Shown in pieces: positions 1 to 56,431 of a DNA stretch of 64,000 nt. Source of the DNA: Pampus argenteus (lineage: Eukaryota; Chordata; Actinopteri; Scombriformes; Stromateidae); NCBI GenBank assembly GCA_036937835.1, contig CM072876.1, positions 12,465,501 through 12,529,500 of the forward strand, read 5' to 3'. Positions within the stretch are counted from its first letter, which is position 1. Each line of letters opens with the position of its first letter. Both the position numbers and the translations under genes were made by a program. The notes beneath the pieces are model-generated. The model was not told the origin of the DNA. It was given only the letters and a program-made list of their open reading frames with translations, and did no database searches.

Positions 1-1184
1 TTCATATTACAGTGTGTTTGATTTTTTTTTTCGGCATTGAGAATTTAATTATGTGATTCAGTTTAACAGAAAACAGGTTATTACTCCAGACAAGCGCTAC
101 AAGTGACAACAGGACAATTTTGGAAGGACATAGATCCACAAAATGTTTAAGTATCCCATCGAAGCGAGGACACACAGAGCTTACTGTAGGTGAATTTTAG
201 AAACTTTGCAATGTGCTGGATTAAACCTGGGGAATATTACTGTAGGAATATGCATCCAAGCAGAAACACAACCTGCTGTCTCCATAGACACAGACACTCA
301 CACACCAACAACAGGGGTTTTACACATAAAACAAATTTTACACACAAACAAACACAAAACACACATTTTGCGATTGTGAGACAGTGAAAGAGTGCACAGA
401 TCAGGACAGTGTGTGGGTATGTGTGTGTGTAGGGATGTAAAGTTCAGGACATTTATTCTCTCAGTTTCCATGGCGACGGTTTAGTTGACATACAAACTCA
501 GTATCTGTTAGTATTTCATCTTCCCTTTCGCACTTGAAGGACTTTTCTAGTCTCTGATGGCTTAAATAATAAATTCTTCTTCTCTGATGAAGAATGTGTA
601 ATCTGAAAGCTCTGGCTAGTAAGAAGACCTTGATTGTTCATATTTCTTTTCCCAAGGTCAAGAGTAAACTTTGATCCAAAACTTTTAAATCAACATGGAT
701 GGTAAGTTCTAAGTCGGACTGTCAGCAGTTCTATATCCATAAAAACTGAGTAGATGAAGACCAGGTGATACTGTTAAAAGATCAGGAAAAAGGCCTAAAC
801 TATAGATAATTTAGTCATCTGAATTTCAACTTTATTAAGTAGAGATTGTGTGAAGTGACAACTGTAAACTGCACAAAGAGCTATGAAGTTGCTCTATTTC
901 TAGAGTAGCAAAATATCTAATATGACGAAAGACCTTTAGTCTGCTTGTCTCTGGATCTGTTGTTTAGCAGTTTGTACCCATCTCTTAGAGGAAAAACTCT
1001 CACAGTTCTGTTTGAAAAACAAATCTTCTTGCCAGATTTATCTTGCAACTTGACTGGAAATCACTGATTTATGATAACAGTTAAAGTAAAGTGCTGACGT
1101 TCAGGGGTTAGGTAATAAATATTGTTAACAAAAAGTCCACAAGTATGTAAGTAGAGCAGTGATGAATCTGTGTTTCTGTAAATA

Positions 1185-1215
<31 letters not shown>

Positions 1216-1217
1216 AC
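1..1217 (-). other. gphn: Gephyrin intron 8, first 1.2 kb
   Basis: This is the 5' part of the intron after exon 8. Apart from the CA tract next to the donor (1185-1211) it is AT-rich unique sequence. I searched it for the next exon and for the cassette known after K288 in mammals and saw neither. Confidence 0.85.
1185..1211. repeat. (TG)13 microsatellite, (CA)13 in gphn RNA
   Basis: An uninterrupted TG run on the plus strand. In the gphn transcript it is a CA tract starting at intron 8 position +7, directly after the exon 8 donor. CA tracts near donors are known binding sites of hnRNP L. Confidence 0.95.
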
Positions 1218-44003
<42,786 letters not shown>

Positions 44004-45409
44004 GTTCAGCAGCGCTGTCGCCCGCACCGAGAACTCACGGCAGGGCCCAGAGCCGATCGCATCGAACTTAGTGGGGGGAGGGAGGGGAGGAGGAGGAGGA
44101 AGAGGAGGAGGAGGAAGAGACGGAGGAGGAGGGTTAGGATACAGCAAAAAAAAAAAACTGCCAGACGAGATGAGTAGAGAGCCGAACAATCATTCGGACA
44201 CCTACAGATAAGCGGGTAGGATGCGGGGGCCGTTTAAACTGCACACATCCCTCAGCTGGCCGCCTGCCACGGTAGTAGTGTGGATCTCAGATTAATTCTT
44301 ATGGAGACCACTATTGATTTCCCGTGAAGGCTTTTAAGGGGAGACAGACTAGCAGTGCGCCACTCACTTCTCCCATGTCATGCATTTGATGTCATTTATG
44401 GAAGAATTTTCAGATCCCTCCTGCATGGAGGCCCTCAAATTTGACCCCTAACCTGAAACAGTAGGCTTATCAACTCTGAAAAACATCACCTTGGGGGTCC
44501 CATAAACACCCCCTCTCCTACCCACCCACCAACCAATCTCTACACAATGAGTTGCACCCCTGCTTTTAAAGATTAAAGGGGGCTCCTCTAGGAGCCAGCG
44601 AGGGCACCCCAGAGATGCGTCCGTTACGTCTCAATGCAGAGGCTTAAGAGAAGATCACAGTCTGACCTGTAAAAATGCAACTACATCCCCAGGCAAAAAA
44701 AAAAAAAAAAAAAAGGCACCGCTGCTATTTATAGACTGGCTGCACACTTCTATCGTGTATAATTTCTCTTGTTTATTCTCACGGAATAAAAAAAAAAAAA
44801 GCCCATCCTCCATCCTTCTGAATCTATCAATATACATAATTCATTAACACACATACATGAGCACAGTAACCGTGGCAAGAAATGGGGCAACTCTTCCAGT
44901 TTGAGTGGCTCGCTTCAATAGCGTTGCCATGTCTGTGTCCAATGACCCAACCAAAAGAACTGACACAATTTCCACACTTTATTTAGTAGCCAATTCCCTC
45001 TTCCATTGTGTCACAATTAGTAACGCGAGGTGTGTGTCTGCCAAGGGCATGAAATAGACCTTCAAACAAAAACTGGGTAGTCGCTACCTATCCTGCCCGA
45101 GCTTGTTGAACTACTTGCTGTGCTTGTTCTTGTCAATCCTAATTCTACTACCTGAAACATATACAACACTAGTTTAATTGGATACATGCACTGGTCATCT
45201 TTTTGTGGAACATTTTTCACCTGCATAAAGACGTACATGCACATTCAATGAACTTGTTTCACACCAAATGAAACTAAAATAATTTACACTCACATTTACT
45301 TACTTTTTTTTCACAAATTATATAATTGTATTGGTGCCAGTGTATACCTATGCATATGGAAACAAGTATATACATACTAGCAAGCACTTGCACAGACACC
45401 TATGGGTCT

Positions 45410-45995
45410 CAGAAAATAATTGGAATACGCTTGTGTACTGAGTTAGATGAGGAGATGGATAGCGAGCTCATGTTTGTGTGTCAACTATAGAGCTGGAGCA
45501 CAGATGAATTCCATTTAGCTTAGCATAAAGACTGGAAGCAGGGGGAAACAGCTAGCCTGGCGATTGTAACTCATTTGTTTTACACCTTACACAACTGACA
45601 TTTAAAATGGCAAATTTGTGGTTTTAGGAGGTTTAATTCTTTCTTGATTTACAAAACAGTTTTTTCCCTCGTCCAATCAGCATTTCTGTTGGTTTGCTCG
45701 CAACTTCACTGATGACAAGAGTCACTACACTCGGCTGTTGTTTGCCAAAAAAGATAGTTACAGTACCTAACTCCTCGTAAGCCACAAAGTGTTTGTGTAT
45801 GAATTAAGCAAACAAGATATATTGTGTCCATTCGTGACCTTTATAGGTGTTGCTAGGGGTAGTACTTTAGAGCTAGCTGTTTCCATTTGCTTCCAGTCCT
45901 TATGCTAAATTAAACTAATTGCCTCCCAACTCCAGCACCATACTTAATGCCGAGACATGAGAGTGGTTCATTTAATCAGTGTCAATAATTAGATT
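45410..45995. mobile_element. MITE with long terminal inverted repeats
   Basis: The core left arm (about 45491-45556: GCTGGAGCACAGATG, TTAGCATAAAGACTGGAAGC, GGAAACAGCTAG) is repeated in reverse complement at 45872-45936 (CTAGCTGTTTCC, GCTTCCAGTCCTTATGCTAA, CAACTCCAGC). Weaker pairing extends outward to sequences such as TTAGATGAGGAGATGG on the left and ATGAGAGTGGTTCATTT on the right. The 300-bp middle has no ORF. Similar modules (TAGCATAAAGACTGGAAGCA) are common in perciform fish genomes. Confidence 0.7.
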
Positions 45996-46348
45996 GATAA
46001 AAAATATTAATTGGTCTAGTCTACCTGAGTACTAAAATTTAACCCCAGCTTGCCGTGTTTGTAGAGAAACATCTATGGAGTACTTCTTAGATTGTATGTG
46101 ATTTTTCTTCTATAGAAGAGGAACTAGTTTGCTGGTCTACAACATGTGAGGAGTGGAGGATGACATTACAGGGAGCTCCCTGCAGCATGGCATCGCTGCA
46201 GTGTCCACATCTGCACATCTGCCAGCCTGTCAGTGATGGAGAGAGCCAAGTGCTAAACAGGCCTTGTTAATAGTGAGTGCCAGCATGTACATAGAGTATA
46301 TGCACACACACACATACATACATATATGTATTGCAATGCAAACACATT

Positions 46349-46350
46349 CT

Positions 46351-46422
<72 letters not shown>
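46349..46422. repeat. Compound (TC)12(CA)24 microsatellite
   Basis: A TC run passes directly into a CA run. Confidence 0.95.
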
Positions 46423-48269
46423 ATGGTCCGGTGCTGGCAAGCTTTCCTGGAGGGCTGGAATTCCCTTGTCGGTGTAGAGTGGAAGAGCCAGGGAGGAGTT
46501 AGCAGAGGAGAGATGTATGGAGAAAAGGAGGGAGGAGAGGCATCAAGCTGTAGACATTGGGGACCCCATCTGGTGTGTAGAGGACTGTGTTTATGTAGTG
46601 CACAAGTGCGTATTATAATGACGGTGTAATTACCTCACTGTCGGTTGAGCTGCTCGCTGTTCATGGATAGGTGATGAGGAGGCAAGGGCCATCGCTCTCC
46701 CCTTTTCCCTCACCATCCATCACAATAATAAGGGGAGCCCCAGCAGACGCATGGAGAGCTGTAAACGTATGCTTCCCCATCTTTATGGTGAGCTTGGGGA
46801 GGCCCCTCTTTTTTTCCCCCAAGGCTCCAGATGCAGGAAAAGGGAGAGGGTGGGGGGCTGGCCAGAGGACAGCAGCTTACTCTGGATATTTGCGTTATGC
46901 AACATTAGAGGTGCTTAAGCCCTATCTTTAGGCTGCTGGCACATGTGGCAGCAGAGGAATCTAAAAAGGAAAGGAAAAATATTTATGTGGTAACCAGGTC
47001 ACTCATACTCCATATCATTGCAAACACACTACACAGAGCATAACACATGAGATATTTTTGGAGGCTGTTTTATTACTTCATTACTTCATCATGACTTTCC
47101 TTCAAAGTCTCTGGACTTGTGAAAGGGCTGCATATCCATTCATTGTCATAAAGCAGGACATAGTCGCCAAAGAGCCATAAAGCTTTACTTTCGCCCCAAT
47201 GAGCACTCATTCCTAAAAAGAAAACACCAGGCTAAAGCTGTTAAATGCATGATAAAGCATGCAGCTGCAGATTTTACAGTTATACCGAGTTAAACGCCTC
47301 TTTATTGTTTTAACTTTGTACCTCTTCATTTTATATGCATCAGATAGTTCATTGAATATTAAAATGCGCCGCGTTTGACGTGTGTTTGATTAGCCAACAG
47401 TTTAATAGTTTTGTCTGTTTCTGTCATCTACAGTGTGATGTCAATGATTGGAGCAGACAATTAGACTCCTTTAAACAATCATATGTTGTCTTGGAGAGGT
47501 GCCCTGCTGATGATGGCAGGCTGCTCCTTAATTAAAATAAGGGATGGGGGGGAAGAAAAAAAAAAAGCAAAACAAGAATCAGAAACTTACCCTGGGGCTT
47601 GTTCAACATTATCCCATGATGCTTTCTCCAGAATACCTGACTAAATCTGGCCTCAGCTGAAGAGGAGAAGTCAGTGAGGGAAGGAGAAAAAAAACAATTA
47701 TCCATCTGCGAATGAGCAGCAGACACTTAATTCAGGACTGCTGGGGACAAAGCCCCTTGTTTAGAGACAGTAATTAGGCAACAACATGGTGAGGAGGTTG
47801 GGAAGAGTTGTAGGCGGGGTGGAGTATACCTCTCTGGTCACCCAAGGAGAGAGAAAAATGGAGGGATAGAGATGAAGAGGGAGTAGAAAAGAAGGGAAAG
47901 AATGAGAGAGCAGACACGAGAAGGAAGTGTGTGTGTGTGTGTGTGTGTGTGTGTTAGGCAGCATTCTGATGAGTGCAGGATCTCTGCCGACTCCCACCAC
48001 CATTACAGCAGCGCAGAACATTGCCCCAGGGCTTTGGAATCAAACCCATTACATCTGATACTGGATTTCTCTCTGCTCAGAATTAATGCAATGTGGACTC
48101 GCCTTCTCTAAAGCTGGCCAGTGTCGCATAGCATCGCTGCGCAAAGAGCTGCACCACAAGGAAAAGAGGACAGGGGAGGAGGAGAGTGAGGGCCTGAGAG
48201 GGATACTGGAGAGGGATGTTCGCTGCAGCCGGAGGGGTCATTTCATATTTCAATTTTTTTTTTTTATTG

Positions 48270-48460
48270 TATTGAAATAGGGGCTGTCTCTAATAACTCG
48301 CAGGATATATATGGGACTGTGTACACATAAAGGCCCTATGTATATGTTTATACAGGGGCTATGTAGTCCATTTGCATAATTAACAGAGTGGCATTTGAAA
48401 AGCAGAATGTCAGCACAAACAACCTTGGACACCAAACTACCCCGGGTCATTTTTTTCAGC
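48270..48460. other. Possible conserved non-coding element with POU octamer
   Basis: A repeat-free block with ATTTGCATAATTAAC (from 48370), a perfect octamer ATTTGCAT joined to a TAATTA homeodomain site, the arrangement bound by POU factors. It lies about 4.3 kb upstream of the gphn start codon. Confidence 0.35.
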
Positions 48461-49059
48461 CGTGTAATTGGCTCATAATGCAGAGGAGTTAAACATAGAG
48501 ATTTTGTGCCCTTAAAGCAAAAAAAATAAAAAATAATAATAATCCCCTCTTGTTAATGGTCTCAGCACTCCCGGATTCCTGCCGGTGATTATCAGTCAGC
48601 TTGGACTTTTGGAAGTTTGGGATAAGGGTTTCTGCTAAATTATAGATCTCTAAAAAAAAACCCTCTTTAAAATGTATATCTGCTACATCATGCTTTCAAA
48701 CTTAACTAAACCCATGTATTAGTTTCAAATGAGGATGAAAAAAAAAGGGTTTTTGTGCATTTTTTCTGGCAATCCTTGCCCTTATTTTGTCTGAACTGCT
48801 CTGTAGTAGAATGAAGGTAACACGTCCACCCATCTCTGCCTCTCTGCCTATTCATAGTGACATGTCTGATGTAATGTTTGTGTAAGCGACCGTACTCTCT
48901 GTGGCTACATAGCTGGCTTTGCACATAATTCAGACGCTGCGACCTAAACTATCCTGCTCAACAGCTCTGTGCAATCTCAAGAAAATTTGCAGTATATACT
49001 ATGCAACTTCATAAGGCAGTACCACAGCTGATGCATAGCCAGAGAAGGTTTTGCTTGTG

Positions 49060-49525
49060 TTTGTGCAGCACTAGAACCATTTTTGGCACTATATGAACAA
49101 TTTCAGAGATTTTGATATAGAAGCATTTTCTTGAATTGCCCAATTTAGTTCTATATAGAGACTGTGTGAGCCCATCTGGGGTTCAAAGCTAATTCCTGAA
49201 CTTTCTAATGGGACTCAACCAGCATATTGCTTTGTCAATTTATCAGACTAGTGCCGATTTTTCAAATTATACACTGGACACCAGCCAATTATGTTGTTTT
49301 TCGCCAAAATGCGGATGGAGATTCCACCAGTGATTAAAAAGAAAGGTCTGAAAGGAGCATGAAACTTGACAGATTTCTTATGAACCGTGATTGCATTAAA
49401 ACTATATGATAAGAGATATGAAGAAGTTGTGTGAAAAATCCTTTTTTATCATGAAAAGCAGTATTATTTTGAAATTAGGAAAAAAGTATGGTTCTATATG
49501 GAACCAATAAGCATTATTCAAATAG
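49060..49525. mobile_element. Possible MITE (TAGAACCATT type)
   Basis: TAGAACCATTTTTGGCACTA near 49071 and ATGGTTCTATATGGAACCA near 49488 are roughly inverted and resemble ends of a fish repeat. The target duplication is not clear. Confidence 0.3.
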
Positions 49526-52500
49526 AGCCAGGTCATTTAAAATTTAGCACACAAAGAACTGTATCTACTCCAGGAAAAGAGGTGCACTGTTGATACATTT
49601 TTGCCTTCAGATGCACAGAAATGTTCCACTGACACTTGTGGCTGTCTCTTGTCATCAAATCTGACATGCAAGTCAGGAAGCGTGAGCTGACCCCCCTCCC
49701 CGCCCAAAAAAAAAAAACAAAAAACAAAAAAAACAAAACAAAACAAAAGACACCCTCCGGCACCTATCCTTCAAAGCCCAGGGAAGAATTGAATTCCGGG
49801 ATTTGCCAGACGCCATGTTGCCTATAGGGATGTAATCTCACATCCACACACCTATTAACCTCCACCAGCAGAGAAGTTGGAATGACTTTCAAGCTCCAGT
49901 GGGTCCAGTGCAGGATAATGACTGTGGTGAGTTCAGGTAATGTGGTTAGAGCGCTGTTGGGGCCAAGCTGTCAGCTCTGTGGCAGACTTAGAGGGAGGGG
50001 GGGGTAAGAAACTCAGAGAGAGAGACAGAGAGAGAGAGACAGAGTGAGAAAGAGAGAGAGAGAGAGAGAGAGGGAGTGAAGCTGCACCTGACAGGGCCTG
50101 GGAGCAGAGTCAGCGGCATGGGATCAGTGACGTTGCCTGACTGGATTGGACATCTTCCTGCAGTAAGTTAAATCACACACATTTGAATACACACTAATGA
50201 ATGCACACATTTACAAATACATATATGCAAATGTGCAGCCATAAGAGTGCATAGTGTAGATCAATCAGAGACACCGCACCTCTCATCTCTTCTCTCTCTA
50301 TATACTTTCTCATAACCCCCCCTTTCCTCCTCCTTTCTCCATCCTCCAAGTGAAGATGCTGCAGGGAGGGGAAGATGACCATGGCCAATGCTACATGACT
50401 TATTACTCACCCATCCTTTGGTGAACCTCAGAGCCTCATTGATGCCTGCAGGCAGTAGCATGTAGCTTTGAACCAACAGTCTCCTTGTTCTGCCAGTTAG
50501 CCTGTCAATCAGCCAACCAGCCAGTCTGTCAGTCACTGAAGCACCCATGCAGTTATCCCTCTCTCAGGCTCAGGTACCCCACCTTTAATTTCATTGCTCC
50601 TACAACTACACCGCCACAGTGGCCTCAGGGTCGCTCTTCATTCAGCTCCTCTCCTCCTGTTCGACTCTCGCATGTGGACCTTTGGCTGTCACCCCCGGTC
50701 CCCCGCTACATGGTCTCCCATTTCACCGCAGGAGGCCTGACTCACACCCAGGCCAGTCGGAAAAAATGAGCCAGCCATGCAGAAGAGATAAGATGCAGGG
50801 AGGGAAGGCACGCAACCACTAAAAAACACATCATTCAAAGTGAGGCGATAAAGAGGGAAAACTGGAGCTGAAGAAAGATGTGGGGCACTATGAGAAATGA
50901 GAAGAATGGCAGTATTAATCAAAATATGTAATCCATTCAATATGCTGGTTTTGACCATATATATGGAAAGTTATACAGATTTAAAGAGTGTGACTTGCAG
51001 TAACTCCTGCTGACTACCACATCTTCTAGAAATCAAAACCAGTATTTTTGTCATCTTTTGTGTGGTTTGGATATTCAAAACTTTTACAAATATTTAATCC
51101 TAAAAGGATCACGCATGACAAGTGTCCACATTATGAATAATTACATGGATGTTGACTTGATTTTGATTTCTAGTCCAAATCTAATCATTTCAAGCTTTCA
51201 TGATTTGAAGATTTAGTCATTTCTTGATTTGACAAGAAAGAATAGAGGCAAGAATAATTAGCAGCCTTGCTCATCCTTTGCTTTCTAAACCCTGAACCCT
51301 ACTCTGGCCCAATTTGTGTCGGTGTGTCGTCACAGGGCCAGGGGATTTAAGCTAAGCCATATCAGCATCTGAAAAGGACTCCTCTGAGAAGATACACTGG
51401 CCTGGATGAGGCAAATATATTATATCCCTGTAATGCGTTTGCATTTGCAGGGACAAGAGATCAACAATGGAGCCAGCTGAGGCAGAAGCAGAGAGCTTTG
51501 TCTCTGGTAGAGTACTCCTCAAGGACCCAGGATGCACATGTTTTAGTTTAGCACAGACATGTTATATTCTCAACAAGTACATGCTCCATTCAACCTTGAG
51601 CTGCTTTGAAGGCAGGAGCAATGTCAGTTACTAAGATCTAAAGTGTGTCTATTATAAGCAGCATATTTGAACCTGAATCTGCAAAGTGCACGACCACATG
51701 AAGACAGACCCCAGGGACGGGTCACACCATCCCTCCTGATCTGATCACAAATACTTCAAACGATGCAGCACATGCTAACACACAACCACACGTACACATT
51801 TACGTACACACACACACACATTGACAAATATGCATGAGCGCACACAGAGACACGTGTGGACAGAATGACATGAGAAAATAGTGATGTCATGAGAGGGTCA
51901 TGAGATGATTATGAAAGTAGAGAAATTAAATGTTCTGCAAAAACAGTTATTTGAAACGTCCTGTAGGTTTTGTTTTTTCATTACATCTGAAATATAATTT
52001 TACCACTTCAGGACTGTAAAGAACATTAAAATGAAAATTCTGTATTTGCATTCAGTAGGAGTCACACGCTCTCCGAGATAAAAAAATTACATCATCCTCC
52101 TTTTCACACACAACCCGCAGTCTAAACTCTGACCTCTGCGCGACACTGCCTTATTGGATAATGACGCCAGCGATGTGTTTGACAATAGTGTTGCTGCCAT
52201 GCTGTGACAAATGGAGAGGATCGTGACAAAGATGTTAAGAAGGGGAGGCTCATTAAGAGCACGGTACATGTTGGAAGATGTATGGGCCCAGCATGCAACG
52301 CAGCCTTAAGGAGAGCCTGACCTCCCAAGGACACATATAGGCCAGAATCCTTAACTTAAACCAGGCAGGCTGGCTTGCAGGGACACTAGATATTAAAGGG
52401 GAGCCAGCGGCGACACAGAGAGTCACCCCCTGGCTAGAACGTCTAATATCCTGCAGTGCAAGCTTTTATCTGGCAGACCTTAGCGGCCCACCTGAGAACA

Positions 52501-54144
52501 GAGCCAGCTGGGGAGCAGAGTGTTAAGCTGTTGGCTGTCGCTGTGTCATGTCTGTGTGTTAACAGGAGGCCGGGACTCTACTGCTACTGCTGGTGCTGGT
52601 GCTGGTGTTGGTGCTGCTGCTGCTGATGTATCTGAGGGCTTCTGTGAGATGCGTGTTGCAGTTTGATGAGTGTTTCTTGCTGCATTGAGAGAGAGAGAGA
52701 GTGAGAGAGAGAGACACACAGAGAGAGAGAATCCCTCCCCATCAGAGCTTCACATTTCCTGCTGTTGCCAGCACAGTTGCATATGCACATATTTACATGC
52801 AGGCACGCATGCACGCACGCACACACGCACGCACACGTGCACACTCTTAAATGTAGACATGCATGCAAGAGAACACTTGCACACAAATACACAAACAGTG
52901 CACGCACACAGTGAGAAAGGAAGTGCTTCAGTGACCCAGCACGGTGAGATAAGGCTGCTCTGCAATTCAGAAATATGCAACCTGCATGTTAACAACCCCT
53001 GGAGCGCAGCCTCCCCAGGGTGCTCTGCCTTCTCTCTCAGCCTACCCACCTCCCTGCTATCCGTGTACCCATCCTCTCTCTGGCCTTGTAGACCTCTTCT
53101 CCACCCATCCCTCTATCCCACACTTCCAACTCGCCTCACCTGACTGCAAACACAGAGAGAGAGAGAGGAGGGGAAAATGGAGGATGGATGAGGCGGAGGC
53201 GAAAGAGAAATGGGAGACAGAGAGAGATGTGTGTGTGACTGCAGAGGGGGAGCCGAGTGTGTTTCTGCTGTGTTTCTCTGTTGGTCTGCACGCATGTACA
53301 GTGTCCCAGTGAGCTGCCGCAGAGCAGGGGCAAGAGGGCTCGAGGAGGCGAAACACAACATATGGAAGACTAATGAGGTTCTATTTGGAGGGCTTCTTGA
53401 AGAAAGGTTAGATGAGGCCAAATATGAGGGGATGCGTGAGGGTGGGGTTAAGGGAAAATGTAAGGAATCACAGTGGCCAGAAAGGGAAGATGTTATCCAT
53501 CAACATGCTGGTAAGAGAGAATGCAAAAGAGAGGAAGAATAGGGAAGGAGGGAAAAAAAGAAACAGAGAGAAGAGAGAAAGAAAGCTGAAATCCATTATC
53601 AGTAGTGATGGGAGATTGGCAGGTTTCTGTACTGGAGATGCTATAGAGAGTGACACGTCCACACGACACAGCTGTAACACACTGGCTTTGATACTAATAT
53701 CAGTCTTTTTAGTGGGAGGTTGATGAAATTTGCATTTAGATTGAAATGACTTGGGGACGGTCAGGAGACCACAGAGGGCCGCAGAAACGAAGCAAGAGGC
53801 AAGGGGAGAGGGGCGGGGGTGTGTCTTCACTCACAGTTATGGGATGCTCCAGCTTTGCCTGCCCTGCCCAAAACAAAAAAAGCATACACAGATGCAGATC
53901 TCCTCACACGCTCTGCATGCCAGCTCAACCTTGAGTACTACAAACGTAAAATAACTATTCTCTGCAGATTTGGTGTTGTCACACTATGAGCGTTGTGTTT
54001 AAAGAATCTTCACCTGACTTGGTCAAGAAGCTCCATCAGCATCCACATATCCCCCTCCCTCTGCTCTCCAACCACACATGCCTGACATTTGCATCGTCCA
54101 GAGACAGAGAAGCCATGAGGAGGAGGAGGGGGGAGGAGGTGGGT

Positions 54145-54515
54145 AGCGCGCTCAATTTGTGTCTTAATCACATTAAAACGGCCCTGTGCAATTTTCTAAA
54201 CGATTTAACGAGGGTTGTGTCGACTGAGATGGATCACGCACTGTGTCCTAATATTGAGCCCTGCTCGCCTAATGGAAGAAAGAGCAAACGCTTTATTTCT
54301 CCTCATACAATATTGGCACTGTATTATTTAGCTAATGTTATCATAGCATTCACTAATTTTCTTCTTGGGGCAGTGAAAATATTTTGTTTGTCTGTCATAA
54401 TCATTGAATTCCAGTTACGTTTCTTTATTGGAATGACTTTATTAAACAAAATACTGTCGAGTCAGTGTGGAAAGTTTACATATTCAGAGCGACCAAAGAA
54501 AAATCACGATTAGCT
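54145..54515. other. Possible conserved non-coding element
   Basis: About 370 bp without simple repeats, dense in TAAT/ATTA cores (TCTTAATCACATTAAAACGG, ATTTAGCTAATGTTATCATA). The plus strand happens to stay open (53986-54513, 175 codons), but the conceptual protein has no recognisable domain and starts in low-complexity sequence, so a regulatory element is more likely than a gene. Confidence 0.35.
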
Positions 54516-55779
54516 ATATAGTTTAAATATATATATCATAAGTGATGACATTTTCATAAGTATCTACATCTAGATTTATTTATTTTTTACTTAAAAGACC
54601 AGAAATCTTTTCTTTTCAGTTGGGAAAACATGATTTCACATGTTACATGCACCAATTAGGATTTATTTGTGATGTGTGATGAGAGATTAACGTGGACGTT
54701 AAACTTCATAAATAATGTTGTTTTTTTTCCTAATTTTGAATTCGATTTTTGTTTATTTCGTCATGATTGTCACTATTTAATATTATAGAAAAATAGTTTT
54801 GAGAGTCTAATACAACACAGTTATACCTGATGTGTTGTTAACCAAGTCAGTATCATGTGGTTATTCTATAAGGTTTCCACCTCTACAGACTCTTGAGCTC
54901 AAATATAATAATATTCGAGTTATTAAAGTTTATCCATGATTAGTTTTGGGGCTTTTATTTTTTATAGTGATGGTAGAGATACAGACAGAAAACAATAAAC
55001 GACTTTACTGTTATATGCTACAGTATGTGTCTTGACCACTAGGCCACAGGATGCACGCAATAAAGATTTAAATGTAATTGCTAAAATATCACACGACACA
55101 CATGGATCACATGGACATTTTCTAGTTGTTTGTTTTTTTTTGTCATATGTCTGTCAGAGTTAGATATTTTGACATGCATCTGAAAAACATTAAAAAGCCA
55201 GTGAGTGATCATCAATCTCAGAGACTACCTTGACATACATACAGAACAGTGCCAGCATCAGGTTGACAACAGGCTTTTCCAGAGGACAAGAGCACCACCT
55301 TGTGTTAATATATTATAAAAGACACCGACAGACTTGATCTCGACTGTATTCTGATCACACATGGCCAGTGCATGGCTGAGGACAATAGACTACATCTTCA
55401 TCTTCTGTAATGTAACAATTATGTGGAAATGAATTGTCTGCCAATATCTCGTTATGTCTCCATAAACCACAAATCACAAAGGCTGTATCTGAAAAAACAA
55501 ATCTATTGTTGAATCTATTTAGGTATTCTTTACACCAAATGTAACAATCTGCCCTAGCCCAGCCTCCATTTTTTACTTTTATTTTTTAAAATATTTTATA
55601 TTGCTTTGATATTAAGATTCAGTTCTACATTAATAACCTAAAATGTATATTCTGCAAGTGTAATTCAGAAGGTCACTATGAAGCAGAGAACAAAGTGACT
55701 ATGCGGCAGTATATCAATAGGATGTGGTCAATAACTGTAAGATGACTTCACGCTATTAATAAACAATAAACCAGGCAGC

Positions 55780-56180
55780 ATACAATCTGCATCCGTGCAT
55801 TAGGGCCGGAACCTGTGCTCATATTACAAAGTCCACAAGTGTGGTTCACTGTGGATCAATGGAAGGATCAATATAGCATGTTTATTAAGTGGTATTCCAC
55901 TGAAATAATGGCACTGGTGGATTTCTCCAAACACTCACCATTACGGGATATTAATGTGTGCAGAGGAGACAGTGATATGCATTAAGTGGGAGATGGGATT
56001 GAATTAAGTGTTAATAGCAATTTACAATTCTACATCCCCTCTGAGGATTTATAATCTTCCGTGTAAAACAATTTAATCCTCTCTGTCAATATAATCCTGC
56101 TGATATTATTAAAAACACCCATGATGACATGTTGATATTACTATTTTGCCTCAGAACTAATTATTTTAATTTACCTGGTG
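55780..56180. other. Possible conserved non-coding element
   Basis: About 400 bp of repeat-free sequence with many homeodomain-like cores (GATATTAATGTGTGC, GATTGAATTAAGTGTTAATA, CTAATTATTTTAATTT) and a TGATATGCATTAAGTG octamer-like site. It ends where TG-rich sequence begins. Confidence 0.35.
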
Positions 56181-56379
56181 GGAGGGTGTGGGCCTCCGTG
56201 TGTAAAAGTGTGTGTGAGTGTCAGTGTGTATGTTTATTATGTATCTGTGTGCTTGTGCGTGCGCATGTGTGGAGAGACGAAAATGAGTGCTCAGAGTGGT
56301 GATGAGGGAATGCAAAAGACATTTTAGTGATGAACTGGCCCTGAGGGAAAATAGCTCTGAACTACCTGGGTATTTATAT

Positions 56380-56386
56380 TACACAC

Positions 56387-56427
<41 letters not shown>
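56380..56427. repeat. (CA)n microsatellite
   Basis: A CA run with one CG interruption near the left end. Confidence 0.95.

Positions 56428-56431
<4 letters not shown>

Larger units (their letters stand above)
44281..54140. other. Upstream flank of gphn, no gene seen
   Basis: About 10 kb with no supported coding sequence. It contains A runs, the long-TIR element at 45410-45995, a compound microsatellite at 46349-46422, CA and GA repeats, and a candidate regulatory block near 48270-48460. In mammals the 5' side of GPHN is a large gene-poor interval, which fits. Confidence 0.7.
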
